NCBI RefSeq assembly: GCF_002906575.1
Contig: NZ_CP026312.1
Location: 1 to 64,000, forward strand
Source of the DNA: Salinigranum rubrum
GTDB taxonomy: Archaea; Halobacteriota; Halobacteria; Halobacteriales; Haloferacaceae
Length of the DNA: 64,000 nucleotides
Reading direction: 5' to 3'
Shown piece by piece: positions 34,723 through 46,486 of the stretch (position 1 is the stretch's first letter; each line of letters begins with the position of its first letter). The notes beneath the pieces are model-generated. The model made no database searches. It was not told the origin of the DNA and saw only the letters and a list, made by a program, of their open reading frames with translations. The position numbers and the translations under genes are program-made.

Positions 34723-35180
34723 TTAGTAAAGTCTAGCGTGTCATAGAATCGCTCCCAACGAATTGTGTTCACTCTGCTATTCTGCGAATCGAGCGTTAGA
34801 TAGATGTGCGTGTCTATGACCAAAAATACCGATATAGGAGGTAGCCCACCACAGCAAGCGCTAGAAATACGATGAAAACGTCTCCCAGACTAATCATATC
34901 CGGAAACGACCCACCGGGGTGCGCTTGTAACAGCACGTGTCTGGGTCATCCCGACGAAATATCAATCTTCTACCAGCCTTTCTTTGGGTGAAGGGAGAAA
35001 TGTTCGATTGCTGACTACACTCCCTGTATCTATCACTTCAGTCACTTCAAAAAGTACAACAAGAGTTCTATGACACGTTCAAGATCTACTAGACTGCTTT
35101 GGATTCGAAATTTCACACCCTCATTCACCGAACATCTGAAAGGACAAACCGATTGAAGAAGGGGGCCGTATGAGTATGTA
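34723..35180. other. Intergenic region upstream of copA
   Basis: About 460 bases between the regulator and copA. It contains one possible microprotein on the minus strand (34814-34897) and an AT-rich copA promoter area (35100-35170, ending in GAAGAAGGGGGCC before the start). No other gene is visible. Confidence 0.5.
34814..34897 (-). CDS. Possible 27-residue single-helix membrane microprotein
   Basis: ATG at 34897, stop TAG at 34814-34816. The product is MISLGDV, then a hydrophobic helix (FIVFLALAVVGYLLY), then RYFWS. The charge pattern (Asp outside the helix, Arg after it) fits a single membrane segment. It lies between the copper regulator and copA, on the opposite strand. A frame this short arises by chance often, so the call rests only on its clean membrane-protein character. 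Could assist a transporter. Confidence 0.3.
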   Translation of the reverse strand: MISLGDVFIVFLALAVVGYLLYRYFWS

Positions 35181-37850
35181 ATGAGTACGCGGAAAAGCCA
35201 CATCGACATCCAGGGGATGAGTTGCGCGAACTGCTCGCAAACCATCACTGACGCCGTCGAGTCCGTAGATGGCGTCTCGGAGGCGAACATCAATTTCGCG
35301 ACCGACGAGGGGAGTGTCGAGTACGACCCGGACAACGTTTCACTCGGCCAAATATTCGATACTATCGAGGACGCTGGCTACTCACCGGTCACGGATTCGG
35401 TGAGCATCGGTATCACGGACATGTCGTGTGCGAACTGCTCGGAGACGGTGCAGGACGCGCTCGAACGGACTCCCGGTGTCGTCACAGCGGACGTGAACTT
35501 CGCGACCGACGAGGCACAGGTCACGTACAACCCGGCCGAGGCGAGCCTCACGGACTTCTACGACGCTATCGAGGACGCTGGCTACTCACCCGTTCGCGAG
35601 GACGCCGAAACTGGAGATGGATCAGGAGGTGACGCGAGAGAGGCGGCCCGGCAGGAGGAGATCAGGCGACAGTTACGGCTGACGCTGTTCGGTGCGGCGC
35701 TCGCGGCCCCGATGCTGTTCTTCCTCGCCGAGAAGTTCCTGCTCGGTGGTGGCGTCCTCCCAGAAACGATTCTCGGGATCGAATTCGGCTGGGCAGAGTT
35801 CCTGCTGGCGACGCCCGTTCAGCTGGTACTCGGCTGGCCGTTCTACAAGAACTCCTACAAGGCGCTCGTGAAGAACGGTCGCGCCAACATGGACGTGCTG
35901 ATCGCGCTGGGCTCGACCACTGCGTACGTCTACTCCGTCGCAGTCTTGCTCGGCGTAATCGCCGGCGGGCTGTACTTCGACACGGCGGCGCTCATCCTCG
36001 TGTTCATCACGCTGGGCAACTACCTCGAAGCTCGCTCGAAGGGTCAGGCCGGCGAAGCGCTTCGGAAGCTCCTCGAAATGGAGGCCGAGACGGCCACTAT
36101 CGTCGACGAGGACGGCAACGAGGAGGAGATCCCGCTTGAGGACGTCGAGGTGGGCGACCGGATGAAGGTCCGACCCGGTGAGCAGATTCCGACTGACGGC
36201 GTCGTCGTCGACGGGCAGTCGGCTGTGGACGAGTCGATGGTGACCGGCGAGTCCGTCCCTGTCGAGAAGAGCGAGGGCGACGAGGTGGTCGGGTCGACTA
36301 TCAACGAGAACGGCGTGCTCGTCGTGGAGGCGACGAAGGTCGGCAAGGACACGGCGCTCCAGCAGATCGTTCAGACGGTCAAGGAAGCCCAGTCGCGCCA
36401 GCCCGACATCCAGAACCTCGCAGACCGCATCTCGGCGTACTTCGTGCCGGCAGTCATCGCGAACGCCGTTCTCTGGGGCGTCGTCTGGTATCTGTTCCCC
36501 GAAGTCCTCGTCGGAGTTGTCGACGCGCTTCCGCTTTGGAGCCTCGTTGCTGGCGGTCCCGTCGCTGCCGGCGGCGTATCGGTCTTCGAGTTCTCTATCA
36601 TCGTCTTCGCGTCGTCGGTGCTCATCGCCTGTCCCTGTGCGCTCGGACTCGCAACGCCGGCGGCGACGATGGTTGGAACGACTATCGGCGCACAGAACGG
36701 CGTCCTGTTCAAGGGCGGCGACATCCTCGAACGGGCGAAGGACGTCGACACGGTGGTCTTCGATAAGACGGGCACGCTCACGAAAGGCGAGATGGAGCTG
36801 ACCGACGTGGTCGTCTTCAACGGAGACGGCCAACCGGTTGCAGACGGTGGGGACCCTGCCGCCGATGGGGGCCAGCTAACTGCACAGGAGCGACTCAGCG
36901 AGGACGACGTGCTGCGGCTGGCAGCCACCGCCGAGAGCGGGAGCGAACATCCGCTCGCTCGCGCTATCGTCGACGGTGCCAGAGATCGTGGCATCGACGT
37001 GACCGACCCCGAAAGCTTCGAGAACGTCCCGGGCCACGGCATCAAAGCGACCGTCGGTAACAGTGAGGTGCTGGTCGGGAATCGGAAGCTGCTCCGGGAC
37101 AACGGGATCGACCCATCGCCCGCCCAGGAGACGATGGAACGCCTCGAGAACGAGGGGAAGACGGCGATGCTCGTCGCCTACGAGGATGAACTCGTGGGTG
37201 TGGTCGCCGATGCCGACACGGTCAAAGAAAGTGCGAAAGACGCCGTGAGCCAGCTGCAGGAACGCGGCGTCGACGTGATGATGATCACCGGCGACAACGA
37301 GCGGACCGCCCGCGCGGTCGCCGAGCAAGTCGGCATCGACCCCGAGAACGTCCGCGCGGAGGTCCTCCCCGAGGACAAGTCCGACGCGGTCGAGGCCATT
37401 CAGGACGAAGGCCGGAAGGCGATGATGGTCGGTGACGGCGTCAACGATGCGCCTGCGCTCGCCGTCGCGTACGTCGGCACGGCCATCGGCTCAGGGACGG
37501 ATGTCGCCATCGAGGCGGCGGACGTGACGCTGATGCGCGACGATCCGCTCGACGTGGTGAAAGCCATCCGTATCTCGGACGCCACGCTCGCGAAGATTAA
37601 GCAGAACCTCGTGTGGGCACTCGGCTACAACACCGCGATGATCCCGCTGGCGTCGCTGGGCCTGCTCCAGCCCGTGCTTGCGGCCGGCGCGATGGCGTTC
37701 TCCAGCGTGTCGGTGCTGTCGAACAGCCTGCTGTTCCGCCGGTACACCCCGATCACGACTACAAACTGCTCGGAAAACTCCGCTGAACGCCAAAGCCACT
37801 TGATCCATGTCATCTATTTCCCGCCGCACGGTGCACGCGTACCTCGTTGA
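35181..37850 (+). CDS. copA: CopA-type Cu(I) P1B-1 ATPase, C-terminus frameshifted
   Basis: 889 residues as read. Two HMA domains ([10 protein letters not shown] and [10 protein letters not shown], each MxCxxC), then eight membrane helices, [15 protein letters not shown] (the CPC copper site), [18 protein letters not shown] and [16 protein letters not shown]: a Cu(I) exporter of the CopA type. The last codons are odd: after FRRYTP the frame reads ITTTNCSEN and runs 44 bases into the next gene. Adding one base in the CCCC run at 37747-37750 restores [11 protein letters not shown] and a stop at 37784-37786, 20 bases before the next start. The pump core is intact. Confidence 0.93.
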   Translation: MSTRKSHIDIQGMSCANCSQTITDAVESVDGVSEANINFATDEGSVEYDPDNVSLGQIFDTIEDAGYSPVTDSVSIGITDMSCANCSETVQDALERTPGVVTADVNFATDEAQVTYNPAEASLTDFYDAIEDAGYSPVREDAETGDGSGGDAREAARQEEIRRQLRLTLFGAALAAPMLFFLAEKFLLGGGVLPETILGIEFGWAEFLLATPVQLVLGWPFYKNSYKALVKNGRANMDVLIALGSTTAYVYSVAVLLGVIAGGLYFDTAALILVFITLGNYLEARSKGQAGEALRKLLEMEAETATIVDEDGNEEEIPLEDVEVGDRMKVRPGEQIPTDGVVVDGQSAVDESMVTGESVPVEKSEGDEVVGSTINENGVLVVEATKVGKDTALQQIVQTVKEAQSRQPDIQNLADRISAYFVPAVIANAVLWGVVWYLFPEVLVGVVDALPLWSLVAGGPVAAGGVSVFEFSIIVFASSVLIACPCALGLATPAATMVGTTIGAQNGVLFKGGDILERAKDVDTVVFDKTGTLTKGEMELTDVVVFNGDGQPVADGGDPAADGGQLTAQERLSEDDVLRLAATAESGSEHPLARAIVDGARDRGIDVTDPESFENVPGHGIKATVGNSEVLVGNRKLLRDNGIDPSPAQETMERLENEGKTAMLVAYEDELVGVVADADTVKESAKDAVSQLQERGVDVMMITGDNERTARAVAEQVGIDPENVRAEVLPEDKSDAVEAIQDEGRKAMMVGDGVNDAPALAVAYVGTAIGSGTDVAIEAADVTLMRDDPLDVVKAIRISDATLAKIKQNLVWALGYNTAMIPLASLGLLQPVLAAGAMAFSSVSVLSNSLLFRRYTPITTTNCSENSAERQSHLIHVIYFPPHGARVPR

Positions 37851-38031
37851 GACGGCCGATACCGAGCCCACGTATCTTCGGGCTCGGGATATCGCTAGCG
37901 ATCTCGATGGATCGCCGAAAGCCGTCGCACAGTATCTGAGTCAACTCCAAGACGACCTCACCGACGTGTCGCTCGAACAGTGGGGGCGCTCGAAAAGTAT
38001 CACGTGGCGAGTAGAGGTGAACGAGTCGTGA
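37807..38031 (+). CDS. Small winged-helix-like protein (DUF7123-like)
   Basis: 74 residues. [21 protein letters not shown], then [20 protein letters not shown] and [11 protein letters not shown] describe a short winged helix. Haloarchaeal copper ATPase genes are often followed by a protein of this family (DUF7123 as I recall), which may be a DNA-binding regulator or adaptor. Start ATG 37807; its stop overlaps the GTG start of the next gene. With the copA frame corrected the gene is free of overlap. Confidence 0.75.
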   Translation: MSSISRRTVHAYLVETADTEPTYLRARDIASDLDGSPKAVAQYLSQLQDDLTDVSLEQWGRSKSITWRVEVNES

Positions 38032-39029
38032 GCACCGTCACTCGGCGCGTCGAAACCGTCCTCCCCGACACCGGGACTCGGGAGTGGTGGGTGCTGTTTC
38101 TGCTTGCCCCGGTCGCCCTCATCGGTGCTGTACTCCTCGCGTTCCCGACGCTCGTCTACGACCGATTCGTCTGGCAGTACCTCTGGGGCCCGGTCGTCGC
38201 CGACGCTGCCGGCCAACCAGTCACGCACGAGGGAATACGGGCCGTCAGCGGATACAACGCCGTGAACACGGTGACCTATCTCGCGGCAGTCGTGTACAGC
38301 CTCCCCGGCCTCCGAGCGTATCTCGACGCCCTGAACGTTTCGTTCGACACTCGACTCGCGTACGGGTTCGCGCCGATCATCGTCGCCGGCGGGGCGATGC
38401 GCGCCCTCGAGGATATCGGACTGCTCGGCGACTACGCGGTGTGGTTCATCACGCCGTCGATCTACTTCGTCGTCACCGCCGTCACTGTCCTCTCACTCGG
38501 CGTCGGAGCACTCGCACGCGACCGGGATATTGGGTCCGTCCCGTCGACGGTCGGACTCGTCGGATCGGTCTGGGCTGTCGGAGCCGTCGGATGGGCACTC
38601 TGGTACGGGCTCTCAACGACGGCTCCACTCCGCCTGTGGGTGCCGGTCGCGACGACGGGGATCGCCCTCGGCGTGACCGCGCTCTACTACTGGGGGACGA
38701 ACTTCGTCGACGGCACACAGCTCCGGCACCCACTCTTCCTGCTGGCCGTCTTCGGACAGACGTGGGACGCCGCACAGAATCTCATCGGCGTCACGTTCCT
38801 CGGCTATTCCCCGAAGCTGGTCATCACGAATTTCGTCTATCAAGCGACTGGCTTCTCCGGATCGACGTTCGTGCTCAAACTCCTCGTGACCGGCGGGATC
38901 GTCTGGTACCTTGCGGACGCGAAAGACGAGATGAGTCACACCTGGTGGTGGCTCATGACGTTCTTCATCGGGGCGATCGGGCTTCCGATGGGCGTCCGTG
39001 GGTCACTTCGGATGATGCTCGGAGTCTAA
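38028..39029 (+). CDS. DUF63-family multipass membrane protein
   Basis: 333 residues from the GTG at 38028, which overlaps the upstream stop (GTGA) and gives the usual charged start [13 protein letters not shown]. At least eight membrane segments, with the DUF63 pattern (FAPIIVAGGAMRALEDIGLLGDY, then FGQTWDAAQNLIGVTFLGYSPK). DUF63 is an archaeal family of unknown function, normally chromosomal. It is likely co-transcribed with copA and the DUF7123-like gene by overlap; why it sits there is unclear. Confidence 0.85.
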   Translation: MSTVTRRVETVLPDTGTREWWVLFLLAPVALIGAVLLAFPTLVYDRFVWQYLWGPVVADAAGQPVTHEGIRAVSGYNAVNTVTYLAAVVYSLPGLRAYLDALNVSFDTRLAYGFAPIIVAGGAMRALEDIGLLGDYAVWFITPSIYFVVTAVTVLSLGVGALARDRDIGSVPSTVGLVGSVWAVGAVGWALWYGLSTTAPLRLWVPVATTGIALGVTALYYWGTNFVDGTQLRHPLFLLAVFGQTWDAAQNLIGVTFLGYSPKLVITNFVYQATGFSGSTFVLKLLVTGGIVWYLADAKDEMSHTWWWLMTFFIGAIGLPMGVRGSLRMMLGV

Positions 39030-39031
39030 CA

Positions 39032-39490
39032 ATGGATTCGATGAACACCAACGATACAATACGGCAGTACGGCGCGGCAATCGCACTCGTCTCGGGCCTC
39101 TACTCGCTGATCTCAGCGACTGGTGGCACCGGGATGATGGGCTCGAACAGCGGACTCCTCATGGCCCTGCTCGGCGTCGTCGTGGTCGTCCACGGTGTCG
39201 TCCTGCTGACGCCCTATGTGGATCGGCTCGGGAACGCGAGTGGTCCCCTGATGATCGGGTATTCACTCGTGATGTTGCTCAACCAGGCGCTGGTTGGTGT
39301 TACCGGCAACGCGAACTGGGGTATGGGAAGTGGTATGGGGTCCGGAATGGATGGCGGAATGACCGGTGGTATGGGATCGACGATGACCGCCGGTATGGGG
39401 TGGGACCTCGGTATGGTCGGACTCGCGGTGCTGATGCTGATTAGCGGTGTTATCATGACGAACCGCTCTGGTTCGGAGAACGGTATATAA
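39032..39490 (+). CDS. Met/Gly-rich membrane protein
   Basis: 152 residues from ATG 39032. Three to four membrane segments (residues 12-28, 38-60, 70-88 and 124-140) and, between the last two, a loop with the pattern GMGSGMGSGMDGGMTGGMG. Methionine-rich loops bind Cu(I), so an export or copper-buffering role on the outer side is likely. It is 2 bases after the DUF63 gene, so it belongs to the copA transcript. No named family. Confidence 0.75.
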   Translation: MDSMNTNDTIRQYGAAIALVSGLYSLISATGGTGMMGSNSGLLMALLGVVVVVHGVVLLTPYVDRLGNASGPLMIGYSLVMLLNQALVGVTGNANWGMGSGMGSGMDGGMTGGMGSTMTAGMGWDLGMVGLAVLMLISGVIMTNRSGSENGI

Positions 39491-39539
39491 CCTGCCCACC
39501 GGGTGTACGATACGATACGTTGCTCTGGAGAGAGGTGGG

Positions 39540-42320
<2,781 letters not shown>

Positions 42321-42421
42321 ACCCTGAGCTACGCCGACCTGGCTCTTGAATCGTTTCCCGTGAGCGATCTGACGACTGGATTAGCGCTCCCATGACTCTA
42401 GTCGGTCGTGGGGCGCTCCGG

Positions 42422-43153
42422 TCACAGAATCCGGTCGAGTGCATCTGTAATCGAGGGGGATTCGACGATTCGGAGCCCTTGAACAGCCACGTCCGTCGGT
42501 GCGCCCGCCGGGACGATCAGCTCCCGTGCGCCGACTGCTCGCGCGGCGCGGGCTTTCGTCTCGATCCCGCCGACGGGGAGCAACGCGCCTGCGTCGTCGA
42601 CGATTCCCGTGATGAGCGTCTCCTGTGAGAGTGACCGCTGGCGGAGACTGGCGACGAGTGCGACGGTGAGCCCGGCCTCCCAGCTCTTCCCGCGGAGTGC
42701 GAGCACGCCAGAGGAGGGGGACTCGAACGTGACGTGCGTCGCCGTGTTGGTGAGCGAACCCCCCGTGAGACGCGTGGCCGCCTCCCTCGCCTCTCGGAGC
42801 GCAAGCTGGAGGTCGTGACGGACCTCGATCCCGTTCAGATTCACAAATAGCTCACCCTCCCCGTCGGTGAACTCCACCTCGAACGGGACGACGAGGCCGT
42901 CGTCGGAGCCGTCGACTGCTGGGAGATAGTACCGTGTTGGTGCGGGAAGCGTGGCCCCACCCGCAAGCGTCGCCAGCGACTGAAACCCTTCTCCCGCTCG
43001 CGTGAGGCCGAGAACCGCCCCAGCGCCGCCGCCCCCGAGGCCGAGTCCTGCGAGGAACCCCCGCCGTGACAAGAGCGTCTCTTCGACCCGACCGATCACG
43101 TCGCGCTCCGTATCGGACGGTCGAGAGACGGCAGCTGAGTTGTCGGAGGACAT
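42422..43153 (-). CDS. Tat-exported Lon-type (S16) protease domain
   Basis: 243 residues. A Tat-like signal occupies residues 29-50 (LSRRGFLAGLGLGGGGAG). The remainder is a Lon protease C-terminal domain without the AAA+ motor: nucleophile Ser157 in LRGKSWEAGLTVAL and general base Lys200 in LLPVGGIETKARAARA, the Ser/Lys dyad of the S16 family. So it is an ATP-independent peptidase placed outside the membrane or held in it by the N-terminus. Substrate unknown. The gene stands alone between acnA and a divergent membrane protein. Confidence 0.85.
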   Translation of the reverse strand: MSSDNSAAVSRPSDTERDVIGRVEETLLSRRGFLAGLGLGGGGAGAVLGLTRAGEGFQSLATLAGGATLPAPTRYYLPAVDGSDDGLVVPFEVEFTDGEGELFVNLNGIEVRHDLQLALREAREAATRLTGGSLTNTATHVTFESPSSGVLALRGKSWEAGLTVALVASLRQRSLSQETLITGIVDDAGALLPVGGIETKARAARAVGARELIVPAGAPTDVAVQGLRIVESPSITDALDRIL

Positions 43154-43299
43154 GATGGTGTGTCAGGTGGTTGCGCTCTAATTCCGTGCTACAGTGTAAC
43201 AGGGGCGCGATACTAAAGACTCTTTGCAGCACACGTTTCCGAACGGGTACGCCTATCTCGGTCGCGCACCGACGGATAGACACAGTCTCGTCACCACGT

Positions 43300-43833
43300 A
43301 TGACGCTCCAGGATCGGTCACTGGTCGGGCTCGTGGGTGTGAGCAGCGTCGTGACCGGGGTCGGCGTGTGGATCGCCTATCAGTTCGAACTCCTCTTGCT
43401 CGGAGCGACGGCTGTCGCCACCTGGACACTCCTAGTCGGACTCGTCGAAGAAGCGTTCGTCCGATTCGTCCCGCTGATACTCGTCTTCTACGGCTGGAGT
43501 TACCGTCGGGGGACTCTCCTCTCGAAAACAGAGGGACTACTCGCGACCGTGGCCTCCGGGCTGACCGTTGCGCTCCTCGAACTCGTGCTCAAACTCGAGT
43601 ATCTGTCGCGGCTGGAGGCGACAGTCCGGTTCGACTCGCTCGTGCTCCCGCTGGTGTTCGTCCACCTGCCGTTCGCGTTACTCGCCGGGCGGTTCGCGTA
43701 CGCGCTCGGCGAGCGAATTCACGGCTCCGACGACATCGGGCTCCCATCACTCTCTCGGCGAACCCTGGCGGCGCTCGTGCTCGGGTATCTCGCCCTCGCA
43801 TTCGCCCACGTCGGGTACAACGTACTCATCTGA
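43300..43833 (+). CDS. Multipass membrane protein, possible CPBP-type peptidase
   Basis: 177 residues from ATG 43300. About five membrane segments. EEAFVRF (residues about 47-53) matches the EExxxR motif and the terminal AHVGYN matches the HxxxN motif of CPBP/Abi intramembrane peptidases; HLPFALLAGRF may give the middle His. The family can prenylate-process or act in immunity. With only the motifs to go on the assignment is tentative. It is convergent with the next gene, overlapping its end by 8 bases. Confidence 0.6.
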   Translation: MTLQDRSLVGLVGVSSVVTGVGVWIAYQFELLLLGATAVATWTLLVGLVEEAFVRFVPLILVFYGWSYRRGTLLSKTEGLLATVASGLTVALLELVLKLEYLSRLEATVRFDSLVLPLVFVHLPFALLAGRFAYALGERIHGSDDIGLPSLSRRTLAALVLGYLALAFAHVGYNVLI

Positions 43834-44251
43834 GAGCCGCTCGAACAGAGGGAAGTACTGCAAGACCGACGATCACCACACCCTGGACGAGGTGGGGATA
43901 CTGCAACCGTTTCCCGAATCCGATGACGACCCCTTCGACGAGGACCCAGACGACGAGCGCGACGCCGACGGCGATGGCCGCCGGCCACGCCCATCGTTTT
44001 CGACGGAAGAGGCCGTACACGACGACCAGCGGGAACACGCCAAGGATACTGAACAGAATGAGACCGGGAACCAGATAGCTCTCGAACGGCGAGTTAGCCA
44101 GAAGCGTCGGCGAAATGCCGATAAGACGCCCCGAGGGTGCGAGGATGAACTGTCCGCCACCGACAATCCCCGACACGCCGAGCACACCAATCGTCGCGAT
44201 GAGTGCCCAGAGCGCGGGTGGTCGATCTTGTTGCTGTGTTGAAATGCCCAT
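43826..44251 (-). CDS. Four-helix membrane protein, unknown
   Basis: 141 residues with four membrane segments (residues 14-32, 58-80, 87-108 and 118-136) joined by short loops; a basic pair FRRKRWAW sits between helices 2 and 3. No motif recognised. Possibly co-transcribed with the halocyanin gene upstream on the same strand (60-base gap). Confidence 0.65.
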   Translation of the reverse strand: MGISTQQQDRPPALWALIATIGVLGVSGIVGGGQFILAPSGRLIGISPTLLANSPFESYLVPGLILFSILGVFPLVVVYGLFRRKRWAWPAAIAVGVALVVWVLVEGVVIGFGKRLQYPHLVQGVVIVGLAVLPSVRAALR

Positions 44252-44311
44252 CCGTCGACGCTCCTCGGCCCTGATGGGAAGTGCTTGCTACGGTGGCAAA
44301 GCTATGTGGGT

Positions 44312-44977
44312 CTACTGGCTGTCCTCTTCGTGGTCGTCGCCGAGTGCCGTCTGGATCATCCCGTTCAGCTCGTCGAGCTTCTCGCGGACGCGCTCGGGCT
44401 TGTCGGCCGGCGGCTCTTCGAGTGCGACCTGCTCGTGGGGGTCCGGCTCGCCGACGATGACACTGCCGATCATCCCGAGGCTCTCGTGGGGCGTACAGTA
44501 GTAGTGGTAGACGCCCTCGGTCTCGAAGGTGTGTTCGAACGTCGCACCCTGCTCGGAGACGATGCCGCTGTCCCACGTGGCTGCGCCGTCGGGAACGAGC
44601 TGGGGCTGGTCGTTGTCGGGGTGGTAGGCGGTCGTCGAGTGACTCCCACTCTCGTTGTTCCAGGTGACGGTTCCCCCGACGTTCACCCGCACGACGTGGG
44701 GCTCGAAGTGGTAGCCGCCGTCCTCGGTGATCATCCGCACCTCGGCCGTATCCGTGGGTGCGCCGACCGCCTCGTCGTGGCCATCCTCCCCGTCGTCGTG
44801 GCCGCTCTCGTCCTCGCTGTGTTCGGATTCCGCGGTGCTGTCGTCGTGTTCGGTGTCGGTCGGCGTGCCGTTCGCCGCCCCATCGTTGGTTTGCGTCCCG
44901 GTACAACCCGCGAGCCCAACAGCCGCTGCACCACCGGTCAGCTGGAGCATCCGTCGGCGCGTGAGTGGGTCGGTCAT
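44312..44977 (-). CDS. Halocyanin-like blue copper lipoprotein
   Basis: 221 residues from ATG 44977. Tat signal and lipobox: LTRRRMLQLTGGAAAVGLAGC. A long His/Asp/Glu-rich linker follows (residues 35-75), then a plastocyanin fold with the copper ligands His in SGSHSTTAYH, Cys in YYCTPH, the adjacent His, and Met in SLGM. It carries electrons at the outer face of the membrane or buffers copper there. A helical tail (ERVREKLDELNGM) closes it. It is divergent from a winged-helix regulator, with a perfect palindrome between them. Confidence 0.9.
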   Translation of the reverse strand: MTDPLTRRRMLQLTGGAAAVGLAGCTGTQTNDGAANGTPTDTEHDDSTAESEHSEDESGHDDGEDGHDEAVGAPTDTAEVRMITEDGGYHFEPHVVRVNVGGTVTWNNESGSHSTTAYHPDNDQPQLVPDGAATWDSGIVSEQGATFEHTFETEGVYHYYCTPHESLGMIGSVIVGEPDPHEQVALEEPPADKPERVREKLDELNGMIQTALGDDHEEDSQ

Positions 44978-45034
44978 AGCATCGGTCACCTTGCATGTGA
45001 GCCTACACGGGCTGGTCATAAAGACCGCCAACCA

Positions 45035-45055
45035 GATTTGCTGACTCAGCAAATC
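45035..45055. promoter_or_regulatory. Perfect palindrome, operator of the divergent promoter
   Basis: GATTTGCTGA (45035-45044) and TCAGCAAATC (45046-45055) are perfect reverse complements around one base. It lies between the halocyanin and regulator starts, directly upstream of the regulator's TATA box. A related site occurs at 59332-59352 in the second copper/redox cluster. Confidence 0.8.
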
Positions 45056-45063
45056 GCCGTTTC

Positions 45064-45071
45064 TTTATATA
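45064..45071 (+). promoter_or_regulatory. TATA box of the winged-helix regulator operon
   Basis: TTTATATA, about 26 bases upstream of the GTG start at 45094. This spacing implies a leaderless transcript. It is 8 bases downstream of the palindrome, so a bound repressor would hinder TFB/TBP entry. Confidence 0.7.
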
Positions 45072-45093
45072 CTCCTCCGAAGAAACGTGAGTT

Positions 45094-45444
45094 GTGAACG
45101 AGGAGCGGGACACGTCGGCGATCTTCGCCATCCTCGACGACGACTATGCACGCGCGATCCTTGAGGCGACTCGTCGCGAGCGGCTCTCAGCGAAGGCGCT
45201 CAGCGAAGAGTGCGATATGTCTGTCTCCACCGTGTCCCGCCGGGTCAACATCCTGCTGGAGCACGACCTCCTCGAAGAACACACCCACGTCGACCCTGAC
45301 GGCCACCACTACAGCGAGTACGAAGCGCAACTCGAAGGAGTCGATGTCGAACTCCGAGAGACGGGGTTCGACGTGCGCGTTGAACTGCGCGAGGACGCCG
45401 CCGACCGGTTCACCCGCATCTGGGACGAAATGAGAAACGAGTAA
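45094..45444 (+). CDS. Winged-helix transcriptional regulator
   Basis: 116 residues from the GTG at 45094. AIFAILDDDYARAILEATRRE, then LSAKALSEECDMSVSTVSRRVNILLEHDLLEEHTHVD is an ArsR-like winged helix with recognition helix VSTVSRRVNIL; GHHYSEYEA forms the wing. The C-terminal part (ELRETGFDVRVELRED) is a dimer segment. No metal-binding Cys. It probably binds the palindrome at 45035-45055 and controls the halocyanin gene and its own operon, which continues with two membrane proteins. Confidence 0.8.
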   Translation: MNEERDTSAIFAILDDDYARAILEATRRERLSAKALSEECDMSVSTVSRRVNILLEHDLLEEHTHVDPDGHHYSEYEAQLEGVDVELRETGFDVRVELREDAADRFTRIWDEMRNE

Positions 45445-45446
45445 CC

Positions 45447-45731
45447 ATGCACGCTGAACTCATCATCGCGAAGTTCGTCACGATGGTCCTCGGGTTTCTG
45501 ATCGCTTATCAGGCCTACCGAGGCTACCGCCGCAACAACAGTCGACCGATGCTGTACGTCGCCATCGGCTTCGTGTTCGTCAGCTTCGGGGCCGTCATCG
45601 AGGGCATCCTGTTCGATGTCGTCGGACTCACCCTCTCGGATGCAGCGACCATCGCAACGGCCATCGTCGCCATCGGGATGCTCACTATCCTGTATGCACT
45701 CTACGGCGGGCCGAGGGAAATGGAGGGATAG
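45447..45731 (+). CDS. Small membrane protein (DUF7521-like), copy 1
   Basis: 94 residues, three membrane segments (residues 4-22, 36-60 and 66-86) with a basic loop YRGYRRNN between the first two. It is 2 bases downstream of the regulator and 3 bases upstream of a paralog of the same topology (45735-46010). The haloarchaeal DUF7521 family usually follows such regulators. They may act together as membrane partners; function unknown. Confidence 0.75.
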   Translation: MHAELIIAKFVTMVLGFLIAYQAYRGYRRNNSRPMLYVAIGFVFVSFGAVIEGILFDVVGLTLSDAATIATAIVAIGMLTILYALYGGPREMEG

Positions 45732-45734
45732 CTG

Positions 45735-46010
45735 ATGGTCGACACCGCGACTGCGATTCTCGTCCTCGTTCGCGTGCTCGTCCTCCTGCTGGGTGTGCTC
45801 ATCACGTACTATAGTCTCCAGGCGTACCGACGGACGGGGACGCCCTATATGCGGAACGCGACACTCGGGTTCGGCATCATCACCGTCGGCGTCTTCCTCG
45901 AAGGCGTCCTGTTCGAATTCGCCGGGCTCGATCTCGCCGTTGTCCACATCGTCGAGTCGGTCGCAATCGGGCTCGGGTTCCTCGTCCTCCTGCACTCGCT
46001 CCGACAGTAA
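45735..46010 (+). CDS. Small membrane protein (DUF7521-like), copy 2
   Basis: 91 residues with the same three-helix layout as the preceding gene (YSLQAYRRTGTPYMRNATLGFGIITVGVFLEGVLFE is the counterpart of the first protein's middle part, read here as two adjoining stretches). The tandem pair looks like an old duplication; a heteromer is likely. Co-transcribed with the regulator. Confidence 0.75.
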   Translation: MVDTATAILVLVRVLVLLLGVLITYYSLQAYRRTGTPYMRNATLGFGIITVGVFLEGVLFEFAGLDLAVVHIVESVAIGLGFLVLLHSLRQ

Positions 46011-46082
46011 CCCTTCCATGGTTCGAGGGACCAGTCGTCACGCCGCAAGCCATTTATCCTCGCCCCATCAATATTGTATCGT

Positions 46083-46484
46083 ATGCACTATACAATGCAG
46101 ACCTCCGTCGACGGGGAGTTCGACGCGGTCGTCGACGCGACGGTCGATGCGCTCGAAGACGAAGGATTCGGCGTCCTCTGTGACATCGACGTTCGGGAGA
46201 CGCTCAAGCAGAAACTCGACGAGGAGTTCCGCAGCTACCGTATTCTCGGAGCGTGTAATCCCACACTGGCGCATCAGGCGCTCGAAGAAGAGCTCGGGCT
46301 CGGCGCGCTGCTCCCGTGTAACGTGGTGGTGTACGAGACCGACGACGACGAGGTCGCCGTTCGGGCTGTCGACCCAGAACGGCTGGTGGGCGTTGCGGAC
46401 AACCCAGCACTCGACTCGGTCGCCTCCGAGGTCCACGGGCGCTTCGAGCGCGTCTTGGCCGCCGTCGAAGCGGGGTCGTACTGA
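46083..46484 (+). CDS. DUF302 protein, copy 1
   Basis: 133 residues from ATG 46083. The DUF302 core is clear: a first strand, DALEDEGFGVLCDIDVRETL, then RILGACNPTLAH and LLPCNVVVYE, with two conserved Cys (LGACNP and LPCNV) that could bind metal or a thiol. DUF302 proteins often accompany thioredoxin-like and copper genes. A TATA-like CATTTATC at 46051-46058 suggests a leaderless transcript. A 7-bp inverted repeat ATTGTAT/ATACAAT spans the start. It heads the DUF302-SHOCT-CuA transcript. Confidence 0.85.
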   Translation: MHYTMQTSVDGEFDAVVDATVDALEDEGFGVLCDIDVRETLKQKLDEEFRSYRILGACNPTLAHQALEEELGLGALLPCNVVVYETDDDEVAVRAVDPERLVGVADNPALDSVASEVHGRFERVLAAVEAGSY

Positions 46485-46486
46485 CG

